Origin: Pontixanthobacter gangjinensis | Lineage (GTDB): Bacteria; Pseudomonadota; Alphaproteobacteria; Sphingomonadales; Sphingomonadaceae | Direction of reading: 5' to 3' | DNA length: 64,000 nt | Assembly: GCF_009827545.1 (NCBI RefSeq) | Contig: NZ_WTYS01000001.1 | Location: 682,001 to 746,000, forward strand | In this document: positions 43,863-53,372 of the stretch, one piece after another | How the letters are laid out: every line of letters begins with the position of its first letter | How positions within the stretch are numbered: position 1 is the first letter of the stretch | Program-made: the position numbers and the translations under genes | Notes under the pieces: model-generated | Seen by the model: the letters and a program-made list of their open reading frames with translations, nothing else | What the model was told of the DNA's origin: nothing | The model's database searches: none

Positions 43863-45694
43863 GGCTTCAGTCTTCCAGGGATGAGGCCGCGCACTGCATT
43901 TCCCAGCAGGAAGCCATTTTCAAGATCGTTCAATTTCAAATCATCTTCGCGCGCTTTACCACATTCCAGCAGCGAGCGGCGATAAACCCCTGGCAGCAAG
44001 CCGAGCGCGGCGGGCGGGGTCAGCAAGATTCCGCCCCTCTCGACAAAAACATTGCTCCAGCTGCCTTCGGTGATCCGGCCATCATCATGCACAAGAATGG
44101 CCTCCCGCGCGCCTTCCACATCTGCCACGGCCAAGGCGTCCTGATAAAAACCCCGGTCGGTGGTTTTGTGACGCAATCGCCAATCGCCCGGGTCAACCGG
44201 TATCGGCAATGCGATGCATTCGAAAATATCGGGATTGGCGGCCGGTAAATCGGATGTTGTCAGCGAAATGGCTCCGCTGCGGGCAGCAAGTAAGCGGACC
44301 TTGGCCGGACGCTCAAGCTCGAAACAAAGCGCATGAATCTGGTTGCGCGCCGAATGCCGGTCAAACGAAAATCCGAGTTCGGATGCGCTGTGCTTGATAC
44401 GTTCGAGATGCAGTTCGAGCAGCTCAATGCCCAGTTCAGGGTCGAACCGCATCGTTTCAATCAAATCAAATTGGGCGGCAGTATGGGACGGGGAACTTTG
44501 CCGGACAAAGCTGCCTTTCAATATTGATTCGCGCCATTCATCCATTGCTTTGCTGTCCGCAACAATCGCCGATCCGACACCAAGCACCGCATCGCCTTGA
44601 TCATTTTCGATTGGCGTCAGCCGCAAGGTCCGAATCGCCACGTTAAATGCGGCATTTCCGGTCGCATCAATCCGGCCAATCGCGCCGCAATATGCACCCC
44701 TTGCATCGCGCTCTACCTCGCCAATCAATTCCATTGCGCGGATTTTGGGCGCTCCGGTAATCGAGCCGCAGGGGAAGATTGCTCGGATCAAATCGGTTGC
44801 ACTTTTGCCATCTTGCAAAGTGGCACGCACGGTTGATACCATCTGGTGCACCGTGGGGTAACTTTCGACCGCGAACGGCGCATCGACTTGGACGCTACCG
44901 GCCTCGGCAACGCGCGACAGATCGTTGCGCATCAAATCGACGATCATCAAATTTTCGGCTTTGTCTTTAACCGAATTAGCCAATTCGTCTGCCAATGCAG
45001 CATCTTCGGCCTCATTCTGCCCGCGCGGCCGAGTGCCCTTCATCGGCTTGACCTTAGCCGCGCCATCTTGGAGCGAGAAAAACAATTCGGGCGACAGGCT
45101 GAGCAGCCAATGGGCCCCGTCGAAGATGATCCCGCCATATCCGGCCATGGCAGAGGGGCGCAGCGCGGAATAAAGCGCAATTGGATCCCCGCGATAGGAG
45201 CCAGCCAATGGGAAAGTCAGATTGGCCTGATAGATGTCGCCGCCGCGAATGGCATCCTGCAGCGAGTCAAAAGCCGCGGCATACCCGCCCGGCGTAATTT
45301 GCGGATCAAGCGGCCCGATTGAAGCCTCGGCAGAGCCCTCTCCGCCCGATTGATCTGACAGCCATTGTTCGACCTGCGATGGTTCCATGGTTTGCGCCGC
45401 ATCGAACAAGCCAAGCCAAACAAGCGGCCCGTTTGCCCCTGCGCGCGCTTCGGCCAGTTCCATCAATTTGGGTTCAAGCGCCAATCCGGCCTCATAGGCA
45501 ATAAAACCTGCCAATACGCCGCCTGTTTCGCGGCGTGCGTTGTCCGCCGCTTCGAGAATCCCGTCTACCTCGGATGCCCGCCGCGCAATAAAAATCCGCT
45601 GCGGACTCTCGAACAAATGCGCATCTGCCGCGCCGTTTGCGCGTGCATCATCAAGCAGGACAAAGGGTTGCCGGTCGGCCATCTGGGCAGCCAT
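43859..45694 (-). CDS. pabB: aminodeoxychorismate synthase component I fused to aminotransferase class IV (PabB-PabC)
   Basis: A protein of about 611 residues with two enzymes of p-aminobenzoate synthesis. The N-terminal part (about residues 1-390) is the chorismate-binding domain, with GDIYQANLTFPL, KPMKGTRPRG, DLMRNDLSRVAEAGSV and the catalytic FPCGSITGAPKIRAM. The C-terminal part (from about 415) is a PLP class IV fold of 4-amino-4-deoxychorismate lyase type (LIETMRFD, TEGSWSNVFVERGG). The ATG at 45694 is used; an open frame further upstream overlaps the divergent ATPase gene. No PabA glutaminase is nearby, so it must be supplied from elsewhere. Product feeds folate synthesis. Confidence 0.92.
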   Translation of the reverse strand: MAAQMADRQPFVLLDDARANGAADAHLFESPQRIFIARRASEVDGILEAADNARRETGGVLAGFIAYEAGLALEPKLMELAEARAGANGPLVWLGLFDAAQTMEPSQVEQWLSDQSGGEGSAEASIGPLDPQITPGGYAAAFDSLQDAIRGGDIYQANLTFPLAGSYRGDPIALYSALRPSAMAGYGGIIFDGAHWLLSLSPELFFSLQDGAAKVKPMKGTRPRGQNEAEDAALADELANSVKDKAENLMIVDLMRNDLSRVAEAGSVQVDAPFAVESYPTVHQMVSTVRATLQDGKSATDLIRAIFPCGSITGAPKIRAMELIGEVERDARGAYCGAIGRIDATGNAAFNVAIRTLRLTPIENDQGDAVLGVGSAIVADSKAMDEWRESILKGSFVRQSSPSHTAAQFDLIETMRFDPELGIELLELHLERIKHSASELGFSFDRHSARNQIHALCFELERPAKVRLLAARSGAISLTTSDLPAANPDIFECIALPIPVDPGDWRLRHKTTDRGFYQDALAVADVEGAREAILVHDDGRITEGSWSNVFVERGGILLTPPAALGLLPGVYRRSLLECGKAREDDLKLNDLENGFLLGNAVRGLIPGRLKP

Positions 45695-45810
45695 AGCCTG
45701 TGTGGCGCGCAAGTCGAGATACTTGACCGCATACGCTTGGCTACGCCACAGCCCCAAACAAGAAATTTGTATGAGAATTTCATAATAATTAGGGTCGGAG
45801 TACGGTTGCA

Positions 45811-47385
45811 ATGGGTACGATTTTTCTTGGGCTTGGCGCCAATGGCGAAAACCAGTCGCTCGATTTGGGCCGTTCAAACCGGCACGGCCTCATTGCGGGG
45901 GCAACCGGCACGGGTAAGACCGTAACGCTTCAGGGCCTTGCCGAAAGCTTCTCTGCCAATGGCGTTCCGGTGTTTGTCGCCGATGTGAAGGGTGATCTGG
46001 CGGGTATTTCAATGCCCGGTTCGTCCACCTTCAAACATGCCGACAAACTTGAGGGACGCGCCAAAGAATTGGGTATGGATGATTATGCGTACTCCGACAA
46101 TCCGGCAATCTTCTGGGACCTTTACGGCGAACAAGGTCACCCGATCCGCACCACTGTAAGCGAGATGGGGCCGCTGTTGCTCGCCCGGCTATTGGACTTG
46201 AATGACACGCAAGAAGGCGTGTTGCAGATCGTGTTCCGCTATGCTGACGAAAACGGTTTGTTGCTTCTGAACTTTGAAGATCTGCAATCTATGCTGATGT
46301 ATGCGTCGCAAAACGCGAAGGAACTATCGTCCAAATATGGCAATGTCAGCAAGCAAAGCGTTGGCGCGATCCAGCGCCAATTGCTGAGTTTCGAGAGCCA
46401 GGGCGCTGACAAATTCTTTGGCGAGCCAGCGCTTGAAATCGACGATTTCATCCAAACAGACGAACAAGGCCGCGGTTATATCAATGTGCTGGCAGCCGAT
46501 AAATTGATGCGCAGCCCAAAACTGTATGCGACATTCCTGCTATGGCTGCTCGCCGAATTGTTCGAAACACTGCCTGAAGTGGGCGATCCGGAAAAACCCA
46601 AGCTGGTATTCTTCTTCGATGAAGCACATTTGCTGTTCGATGATGTGCCGAAGGCGCTGGAAGACAAGATCGAGCAGGTCGTACGGCTCATCCGGTCCAA
46701 AGGTGTCGGTGTGTTTTTTGTGACGCAGAACCCGGTCGATATTCCCGAAGAAGTTGCAGGCCAGTTGGGTAACCGCGTGCAGCATGCGCTGCGGGCCTTC
46801 ACGCCAAAGGATCAAAAAGCCATCAAGGCCGCCGCCGATACATTCCGGATCAATCCGGACCTCGATGTTGCCGAAGCCATTACCGAGTTACGCGTGGGTG
46901 AGGCTCTCGTTTCGACTCTGATGGACGATGGAGCCCCGTCAATTGTCCAGCGCACCCTGATCAAACCACCGCGCAGCCGGCTTGGCCCGATAACCGCGAA
47001 AGAACGGGCAATCATAAAATCGATTAGCCCGGTAGACGGCAAATATGACACCGAAGTTGACCGCGATAGCGCCGAAGAGGTGTTGCTCGCAAAAGCCGCA
47101 GATGCGGCTGAAACCGCCAAAGAGGTCGAGGAGAAGGGTGAGGCAGAAGTGGGCAAACGCCCGCGTAAAACCCAGTCGATGTGGGAGAAAGCGGGCAAGG
47201 CCGCTACGTCAGCTGTTGCAAGTTCTGCGGCTACAGTGCTGGCTGCGAAGTTGACCGGCCGCAAATCCCGTTCTGACCCGACCACACGCGGTGTTACTGC
47301 TGCGGTCGGTTCGATCGCAACCAGTCTGGGCGGCGGAATGATGGGGCAGTTCGCCCGTAATCTAATTGGCGGGCTGATGCGCTAA
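45811..47385 (+). CDS. HerA-like ATPase, DUF853 (YjgR family)
   Basis: A 524-residue P-loop ATPase. Walker A is [12 protein letters not shown] (29-40) and Walker [13 protein letters not shown] (about 267-278, D270/E271). The surrounding [13 protein letters not shown] and [13 protein letters not shown] are diagnostic of the YjgR/DUF853 group, related to HerA/FtsK hexameric motors but of unknown role. The C-terminal 100 residues are charged, then Ala/Gly rich with a possible membrane-associated end ([19 protein letters not shown]). Its stop shares CTAA (47382-47385) with the stop of the convergent sensor kinase. It is divergent from the pabB fusion. Confidence 0.9.
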   Translation: MGTIFLGLGANGENQSLDLGRSNRHGLIAGATGTGKTVTLQGLAESFSANGVPVFVADVKGDLAGISMPGSSTFKHADKLEGRAKELGMDDYAYSDNPAIFWDLYGEQGHPIRTTVSEMGPLLLARLLDLNDTQEGVLQIVFRYADENGLLLLNFEDLQSMLMYASQNAKELSSKYGNVSKQSVGAIQRQLLSFESQGADKFFGEPALEIDDFIQTDEQGRGYINVLAADKLMRSPKLYATFLLWLLAELFETLPEVGDPEKPKLVFFFDEAHLLFDDVPKALEDKIEQVVRLIRSKGVGVFFVTQNPVDIPEEVAGQLGNRVQHALRAFTPKDQKAIKAAADTFRINPDLDVAEAITELRVGEALVSTLMDDGAPSIVQRTLIKPPRSRLGPITAKERAIIKSISPVDGKYDTEVDRDSAEEVLLAKAADAAETAKEVEEKGEAEVGKRPRKTQSMWEKAGKAATSAVASSAATVLAAKLTGRKSRSDPTTRGVTAAVGSIATSLGGGMMGQFARNLIGGLMR

Positions 47386-48845
47386 ACAGCGCTGTGCCCG
47401 CTAATGGGCAACCGGATTTCAGCGCGCAAGCCGCCCTCTTCACGGTTTGCAAGGACGAGTGTTCCGCCATGCTGTTCGGCAATTGCGCGGGCCAGGGTCA
47501 GGCCGAGTCCAGCGCCGCCAGTATCACGGTTGCGCGATGCCTCCCCTCTGGTGAATGGTTCCAGCATGGCAGCAATCTGGTTTTCCGGAATGCCGGGGCC
47601 ATTATCGTCGACGCGGATTGTGATCGTATCGCCATCGCGCAGCAGGGCAATTTCAGCGCCGCCGCCATACCGAACTGCATTGCCGACGAGATTGCGTAAA
47701 CCGCGCTTGAGCCAAGTGACATAAACGGGATGGGTTATCTTTTCGATGTGTCCCGCAGCAACCGGCTGGCCCATATCTTCGAATTCTTCGGCGACAGACA
47801 TTACCAGAGCGCCCAATTGCGCTTTTTCTGCTGGCTCGGCTGATTTTCCGACACGGGCAAGAGAGAGAATGTCATCGAGTGACTGGGTAATATCCTCAAT
47901 CGACTCCGCCATTTTGCCGCGCTCATTCTCATTTTCGACACTTTCGATGCGCACACGCAGCGCAGCCAGGGGTGTCTTGAGATCATGTCCGATAGCACCG
48001 AGCATGACGTCCTTTTCGTCGAGCAAGGCGGCAATCCGCGATTGCATGGCATTATGTGCAGAAATCAATCGCCGAACATCTTCTGGACCTTCGGGAGGAA
48101 GCGGTGTGCCTGAACTGATGCCATGACCAAAGTCCTCGGTCCGCTTGGTCAAAGCCGCCAGTGGTTTTGTAATCCGCCGCAAGAGAAGAAAATGCAGTCC
48201 GACCAGAAGCAAGTAGATCAGTAAGGTCTGGGCAATGATCGTTTGCATTGCGCCCTTTTGAGGATGGGGGAATAGAACACGTGCAACACGCCATTGTTGT
48301 TCGCCGGGCGAGCGCAGGCCGACGACAATCAGGTCGGAATCCATTGCGTTGCCGTCTGCCAAACGCTTCAACAAACGCGGGTTGCTACGGATGAACTCAT
48401 CGGTCTTTGCTTCGCGCCGGATTACTACCAAATCATCGGCGGCAATTCCTTGACCAGCGAGTATCGCTTCCAATTGCTGTTCGAGCCGTGGCTCGGTGAT
48501 TTCGCCGTCAAGCAAGGGAGTGACTGGGCTGCTCTCGAGGCGGAATGCCCGTGGCGGCTGCCCTTGCGCGGCACGCAAGCGTCTTTCGCGGAGGCGCCCG
48601 TCACGCTGGCGATTTGCTTGCCTGCGCATTCTTCGGCTTTCACGCTCATCAGTGTTTTGGCCATTCTGGGCGCGCTCGTTACCCGGCGCCACCAAGCGAA
48701 ATGCTGCGGCATTCAGCGCAATCTGCTCTCGGCGATTTTCCGAGGCGCGATAGAGTAACGTGGCAGAGATCGCCTGAGCCACCAGTAGTGCAAGCGCGAC
48801 TGCGAGCAACATTTGGCCGAGCAGGCTCTTGGGCCACAATCGCAT
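47382..48845 (-). CDS. sensor histidine kinase with HAMP domain
   Basis: A 487-residue membrane kinase. A short cytoplasmic N-terminus and first membrane helix (about residues 9-30) precede a periplasmic sensor region of about 170 residues with a very basic stretch ([17 protein letters not shown]). The second helix lies near 205-228, then HAMP, the dimerisation box [13 protein letters not shown] with phospho-acceptor H287, and the ATPase domain with [15 protein letters not shown] and GGAGLGL. It is the cognate kinase of the regulator encoded three bases upstream in the same operon. Signal sensed unknown; the basic periplasmic region may bind polyanions or be shielded by cations. Confidence 0.92.
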   Translation of the reverse strand: MRLWPKSLLGQMLLAVALALLVAQAISATLLYRASENRREQIALNAAAFRLVAPGNERAQNGQNTDERESRRMRRQANRQRDGRLRERRLRAAQGQPPRAFRLESSPVTPLLDGEITEPRLEQQLEAILAGQGIAADDLVVIRREAKTDEFIRSNPRLLKRLADGNAMDSDLIVVGLRSPGEQQWRVARVLFPHPQKGAMQTIIAQTLLIYLLLVGLHFLLLRRITKPLAALTKRTEDFGHGISSGTPLPPEGPEDVRRLISAHNAMQSRIAALLDEKDVMLGAIGHDLKTPLAALRVRIESVENENERGKMAESIEDITQSLDDILSLARVGKSAEPAEKAQLGALVMSVAEEFEDMGQPVAAGHIEKITHPVYVTWLKRGLRNLVGNAVRYGGGAEIALLRDGDTITIRVDDNGPGIPENQIAAMLEPFTRGEASRNRDTGGAGLGLTLARAIAEQHGGTLVLANREEGGLRAEIRLPISGHSAV

Positions 48846-48848
48846 GGT

Positions 48849-49583
48849 CTAGCTCCGCGCTGCAGATTTGCGCAGTACATCGGCGGCGAAGCGATAGCCG
48901 CCGCCGCGCACCGTCTGGATATATTCGGGATTGCGGCTGTCTGCTTCGATCTTGCGGCGCAGGCGGCTAATCTGATTATCAACCGCTCGGTCGAATAAAT
49001 GAGCCTCCCGGCCCTGAACCATGTCGAGCAGGCGATCACGGTCGAGCACTTGGCGGGGATGGTCGAGGAAGGCGCGAAGCAGCCGAAATTCCGCCGTAGA
49101 GATGGAAATCACGGCACCTTCGGGGTCGATCAATTTGCGTTTGAGCGGGTCTAGTTCCCATCCTTCAAAGGCATAGTTGGTATCGGCTTGTGGTTCGGCA
49201 CCGTTGCGCGAAGCCCGGCGCAAAACCGAACGGATACGCGCAACCAATTCGCGTGGCTCGAAAGGTTTGACCAAATAGTCGTCAGCGCCGATTTCCAAAC
49301 CGATAATCCGGTCAGTTGGTTCACCTTTGGCAGTCAGCAAAATCACCGGAAGATCGCGTGTCTCGGCCAAATGCCGGCATAGCGACAGGCCGTCCTCACC
49401 CGGCATCATGATGTCGAGCAGAACTAGGTCAGGTGTAAATTCGAGCAGCAGGCTGCGCGCTGCCGCTGCGCTCTCGGCATCGCGCACAATAAAACCCTGC
49501 CGCGCCAAATATTCGGCGAGAGACTCTCTCAAGCTGGCTTGATCATCCACCAGCAGCAATGTGATAGGCGCGGTATCGGTCAT
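48849..49583 (-). CDS. OmpR-family response regulator
   Basis: A 244-residue response regulator. The receiver has the acidic pair DD (13-14), phospho-acceptor D57 in LLDIMMPGEDG, and K86 in LLTAKGE. A winged-helix DNA-binding domain follows (about residues 140-235), with the recognition-helix region LFDRAVDNQISRLRRKIE and the terminal wing TVRGGGYRF. Such proteins bind direct repeats about 10-11 bases apart. It heads the operon with the sensor kinase. Three direct repeats upstream of the neighbouring EF-hand gene are a likely target. Confidence 0.94.
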   Translation of the reverse strand: MTDTAPITLLLVDDQASLRESLAEYLARQGFIVRDAESAAAARSLLLEFTPDLVLLDIMMPGEDGLSLCRHLAETRDLPVILLTAKGEPTDRIIGLEIGADDYLVKPFEPRELVARIRSVLRRASRNGAEPQADTNYAFEGWELDPLKRKLIDPEGAVISISTAEFRLLRAFLDHPRQVLDRDRLLDMVQGREAHLFDRAVDNQISRLRRKIEADSRNPEYIQTVRGGGYRFAADVLRKSAARS

Positions 49584-49644
49584 TATTCCGATACCACGCC
49601 TAGACGGTCACAGGTTTGGCAAGCAAGCGCCATTGGGTGCGCGC

Positions 49645-50367
49645 TTAGTTGCTCTGGCGTTCTGCCCGGCGTGCAGTGCGGCGTTCTTGATGCTGGCTGC
49701 GCATTTCAGCGCGTGCTGCCTGACGTTCTGTTTCGGAAATCTGGCCGTCATTATTGGCATCGGCTTTCTGGAACCGTGCTGCGACCGCCGCATTAAATTC
49801 GGCCCGGCTTACAGACTTGTCGCCATCGGTGTCAGCTTGACGGAGCATCGCCATGGCGCGGTTGCCCCGTCGGCCACCGCGTCCAGCCTGATCGCCGCCG
49901 CGTTTGCCGCGCCGTTCGGCACGCTCGCCGCCGCGATTAACCCGTCGCTCTGCACGTGCTTCACGCGCGGCGTTCATTTCGGTTTGCGAGACCCCGCCGC
50001 TATTGTCGGTGTCGAGCTCTTCGAACCGGCCTTCGCGGCGCCCGGCTCGCTTTGCTATCCGCTCTTCGCGGGCCGCGGTCATTTCGGCTTGGGTCACTTC
50101 GCCGTTTGAATCGGCATCCATCTTGGCAAAGCGCGCTACATTGCGGGCTTCGCGGTCTGCTGAATTGATTGCGCCATCATTATTGGCGTCCATTCGGGCG
50201 AATGTTTTGGCAGCATGATCATTATGTTCGGCCAAGGTTACAATCTTGTCGCCATTTGCGTCCGGCCCATGATTGCCGCCATGATGCGCTGCAAAAGCGG
50301 TGCCGCCTGCCAGCGCAATTGCAGCTGCAGTCATGGACAAAGTCATTTTCTTGCTAAGTTTACGCAT
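49645..50367 (-). CDS. exported EF-hand protein with six calcium-binding loops
   Basis: A 240-residue secreted or periplasmic protein with a signal peptide (about residues 1-26, ending GTAFA). At least six EF-hand-like loops follow, including DANGDKIVTLAE, DANNDGAINSAD, DADSNGEVTQAE, DTDNSGGVSQTE, DTDGDKSVSRAE and DANNDGQISETE. The stretches between them are rich in Arg and Ala. Calcium binding is strongly suggested; a role as calcium buffer or sensor is inferred. It sits beside an OmpR-type two-component system, and its upstream region carries three direct repeats (50470-50519) that could be the regulator's sites. Confidence 0.9.
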   Translation of the reverse strand: MRKLSKKMTLSMTAAAIALAGGTAFAAHHGGNHGPDANGDKIVTLAEHNDHAAKTFARMDANNDGAINSADREARNVARFAKMDADSNGEVTQAEMTAAREERIAKRAGRREGRFEELDTDNSGGVSQTEMNAAREARAERRVNRGGERAERRGKRGGDQAGRGGRRGNRAMAMLRQADTDGDKSVSRAEFNAAVAARFQKADANNDGQISETERQAARAEMRSQHQERRTARRAERQSN

Positions 50368-50469
50368 TTTATATTCTCCAATCGCGAAAGATTGAGCTGC
50401 GGCGGCGACGTTCAGGGGGAGGGGGTAGTAGATGCCTCCGCAACTCGTGATACCTTTCTAGCGGCTGAT

Positions 50470-50519
50470 TGTCGCACGAATATCCCGCAAAAGGGCAGAA
50501 TTGTCGCACTTTGTCGCAT
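50470..50519 (-). promoter_or_regulatory. three direct repeats upstream of the EF-hand gene
   Basis: TGTCGCAC (50470-50477), TGTCGCAC (50502-50509) and TGTCGCAT (50512-50519) are direct repeats on the plus strand (TGCGACA on the gene strand). The last two start ten bases apart and the first is 32 bases away, about three helical turns, the geometry expected for an OmpR-family regulator. They lie 100-150 bases upstream of the EF-hand start. Confidence 0.55.
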
Positions 50520-50574
50520 AATTCAAAGGGCGTTCATACGTGCGCAAGCCGATTGTAGATGTGTGTGTTCCCGC

Positions 50575-50970
50575 TTAGCGAGATCGATGTTCGGTTCCTT
50601 GGCCGGCTGTTATAAAGATTGCCTCGGCTGGCCCCACAATATCTGCAGTATGCCAAATGCCGGCGGGATTGATTGCATATTCACCAGCCGCCAGCGCTAT
50701 TGTTTGCTGGCCATCATTTGTCTCTTGGATCAAAACTATTGAGCCGGAGATACAGATCACCATTTCGCTACCGACAGGATGCATTTCCCACACATCCCAG
50801 CTTTCCGTGAAGCGGTGCAAGCTAACCAAACGCCCCTCTGCACCATCGCTTGCGTTCCGCTGGCCATAGGCTTTGTACCAATCCATACCGCTGAAGGCTG
50901 GTTGCACCTCTGACGTCGCGCCGAGCCCTAAATGGGCCCAGTTTTCAGCCAACTTATGCGGCCCATTCAT
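50575..50970 (-). CDS. small cupin-domain protein
   Basis: A 131-residue cupin. The beta-barrel core contains WEMHPVGSEMVICISGSIVLIQE and later ALAAGEYAINPAGIWHTAD, which match cupin motifs 1 and 2 with some deviation; the usual metal-binding histidine cluster is incomplete, so metal binding is uncertain. Function cannot be assigned. It precedes the EF-hand gene on the same strand with about 207 bases between them, and follows the VOC gene by about 30. The ATG at 50970 gives a normal cupin length. Confidence 0.7.
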   Translation of the reverse strand: MNGPHKLAENWAHLGLGATSEVQPAFSGMDWYKAYGQRNASDGAEGRLVSLHRFTESWDVWEMHPVGSEMVICISGSIVLIQETNDGQQTIALAAGEYAINPAGIWHTADIVGPAEAIFITAGQGTEHRSR

Positions 50971-51001
50971 GATATTCCCCGTAGCTATTCTATAGCGAAA
51001 A

Positions 51002-51376
51002 TCACTTCGTCATGGTGAAGACATTCAGCTTGTTGCCATCTGGATCGCGGAAATATCCCGCATAGAAACCATCATCACCGCGCGGTCCGGGCTCGCCTTC
51101 GTCGCTGCCGCCATTGGCGATTGCAGCGTCATAAACCGCTTTGACCTTGTCGGTGCTATCCACTTGTAGCGCAGCCATCGTGCCGTTGCCGACTGTGGCT
51201 TTTTCGCCGTCAAACGGTTTGGTCGCGGCGATTCCTGGGGCGCCGCCCATTTCACCCCAAGCAATGAAAGTGTCGAATTCCATCATCCGGCCAACGCCCA
51301 TTACCTTGGCAATCGCATCATAAAATGCGGCCGCGCGCGGCAGATCATTGGTTCCTAGCGTCACATATCCCAGCAT
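51002..51376 (-). CDS. VOC-family (glyoxalase-like) protein
   Basis: A 124-residue protein of the vicinal oxygen chelate superfamily. MLGYVTLGTNDLPRAAAFYDAI begins the first beta-alpha-beta-beta-beta module and DGFYAGYFRDPDGNKLNVF ends the second, as in PhnB/glyoxalase-like proteins. GGGAG seven bases upstream favours the ATG at 51376 over the adjacent ATG at 51379. Substrate unknown; such proteins include dioxygenases, glyoxalases and antibiotic-binding proteins. Confidence 0.82.
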   Translation of the reverse strand: MLGYVTLGTNDLPRAAAFYDAIAKVMGVGRMMEFDTFIAWGEMGGAPGIAATKPFDGEKATVGNGTMAALQVDSTDKVKAVYDAAIANGGSDEGEPGPRGDDGFYAGYFRDPDGNKLNVFTMTK

Positions 51377-51447
51377 CATATTTCTCCCATTTGCGACTCG
51401 CAACAGAAGAACATTACTAGAACATAGTGCGAGTCACAAGTGGGGCA

Positions 51448-53265
51448 TCATATTGGAGCGCAAGCGTTGTTGAGCCAAGCCAGCGCATCACCTTCCAAGT
51501 GCGGCGCGAGGGTTTCGCGGGTCTTGGCGTGGTAATCATTCCACCACTGCTTTTCCTCCGAAGTCAGCAGTGACAGATCGAGCATATTGCGCGCCATCGG
51601 CACCCAAGTCAGATTCTCGAAGCCGAGATAGCGGCCTTCAGCTCCTTCGATTTCGCGTTTTTCAACCAGAACTAGGTTCTCGATGCGAATGCCAAATTCG
51701 CCGGTTTTATAATAGCCCGGCTCGTTCGAAAGAATCATTCCGGCGAACAATTCCTGATGTGTGCCTGCCTGTCCTGCGGTAGGTTTGGCTATCCGCTGCG
51801 GCCCCTCATGCACGGCGAGGAAACTGCCGACACCGTGGCCTGTGCCGTGCGCATAATCGACACCCGCTTCCCACAGATATTGGCGGGCAAAGGCGTCCAA
51901 TTGCGCGCCATTGGTGCCCTGCGGGAAGATAGCGCGGGCAATCTGGATATGCCCTTTGAGTACGCGGGTGAAGCGGTCGCGCACTTCGGCGGTGGGTTCT
52001 GATTTGTTGCCTGGTCCGGCAATCCACACGGTGCGGGTAATGTCGGTCGTGCCATCAAGATATTGCCCGCCTGAATCGCATAGAAATACGCTGCCGGGCT
52101 CGATATCCCGATTGCTGTCTTCATCGACGCTGTAATGGCACAAGGCGCCGTTTGGACCGGAAGCAGAGATAGTGTCGAAGGATTGGTCTTTAAGAACGCC
52201 GGTCTGGTCACGGAATTCGCGCAATTTGGCTACTGCGCTGAGCTCAGTCTGGCCGCCTTTTGATGGTTCGTATGACAGCCAGTGGAGGAATTTTGCCACG
52301 GCTGCGCCATCCCGCGCCTGCGCATCGCGGTGCCCCTGCTGTTCAACAGGGTTCTTGATCGCTTTGGGCACAATCGCAGGATCGCGGATGGCAACAGGCG
52401 AAGCGCCGCCAGCTTCCAGCGCGTGATAGATCGCCGCGACACCATAATCAGGATCGACGGCAACAGTCTTGCCCGACAAGGTTCCGAGCGTGCCGGTGAA
52501 GTCAACTCGGTCACGAATGGTCACCGCATTGCCTAGGTGCTGTTCAAGCTCCGGTGTAATCTTTTCAGGTGCGATGAACAATTCGGCGGTCCCATCAGCA
52601 TGCGCAATGAGGTAGGATAGTGCAACTGGCGTCCGGTCGACATCGCTGCCGCGAATGTTGAGCATCCAAGCAATAGAGTCGAGCGCAGAGATTACCGCCG
52701 CGTCAATCTCCTCGGCTTTCAGCCAGTCGGCGACTTGCGAGCGCTTTTCGGCGGAGGATTGGCCAGCATGTTCGTCGCCATGAATTACCGCAACAGCATT
52801 GGACGGCGCAGGGCGATCGGACCATACGGCGTCGACAGGATTGCTGTGCACCGCAACCAGCTTAGCGCCCTTTTTTGCAAGCGCGGCAGTCAGGCTGTCA
52901 GCCCAGCCTTTGGTATGGAGCCATGCGTCGTAACCAATTCGCGCACCCTTGGTGACATTGGCGGCGAGCCATTTTGCGTGGGTCGTTTCAAGCGACGATT
53001 GATACTCAAACAGATTGCCATCGACCTGGTCGCGGACCTGAATGGTATAGCGTCCATCGGTGAACATCGCCGCGCCGTGGAGCAAGACTATTGCACTGCC
53101 GGCTGATCCCGCAAAGCCGGTTAGCCACTCGAGCCGCTGGGCGTAACCGCCTACATATTCGGACATATGTTCGTCCGAAATCGGCACGACAAATCCGTCG
53201 AGCTTCTGCCGTCTAAGCTCTTCGCGAAGGGCGGAAAGGCGGGCCTCATGGGTTTGCATCAACAT
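51448..53265 (-). CDS. Xaa-Pro aminopeptidase (M24B family)
   Basis: A 605-residue aminopeptidase P-like enzyme that removes N-terminal residues next to proline. It has the two N-terminal creatinase-like domains of the long form and a C-terminal pita-bread domain. The metal ligands lie in LCDSGGQYLDGTTDITRT (two Asp), GTGHGVGSFLAVHEG (His), SNEPGYY (Glu) and FGIRIENLVLV (Glu). The ATG at 53265 is preceded by AGGA eight bases away; the frame continues to 53286. It is divergent from an S9 peptidase gene with 107 bases between starts, suggesting a shared role in peptide use. Confidence 0.94.
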   Translation of the reverse strand: MLMQTHEARLSALREELRRQKLDGFVVPISDEHMSEYVGGYAQRLEWLTGFAGSAGSAIVLLHGAAMFTDGRYTIQVRDQVDGNLFEYQSSLETTHAKWLAANVTKGARIGYDAWLHTKGWADSLTAALAKKGAKLVAVHSNPVDAVWSDRPAPSNAVAVIHGDEHAGQSSAEKRSQVADWLKAEEIDAAVISALDSIAWMLNIRGSDVDRTPVALSYLIAHADGTAELFIAPEKITPELEQHLGNAVTIRDRVDFTGTLGTLSGKTVAVDPDYGVAAIYHALEAGGASPVAIRDPAIVPKAIKNPVEQQGHRDAQARDGAAVAKFLHWLSYEPSKGGQTELSAVAKLREFRDQTGVLKDQSFDTISASGPNGALCHYSVDEDSNRDIEPGSVFLCDSGGQYLDGTTDITRTVWIAGPGNKSEPTAEVRDRFTRVLKGHIQIARAIFPQGTNGAQLDAFARQYLWEAGVDYAHGTGHGVGSFLAVHEGPQRIAKPTAGQAGTHQELFAGMILSNEPGYYKTGEFGIRIENLVLVEKREIEGAEGRYLGFENLTWVPMARNMLDLSLLTSEEKQWWNDYHAKTRETLAPHLEGDALAWLNNACAPI

Positions 53266-53372
53266 AGAATTGGTCCTGAATTGCAATCGGTGCCGGTCAT
53301 GCTAGTTCCGGCAACTTAGTTTCAACTGAACCCATTACCATATTCGCCGTAATTCAAACAGGGACATCCGCC

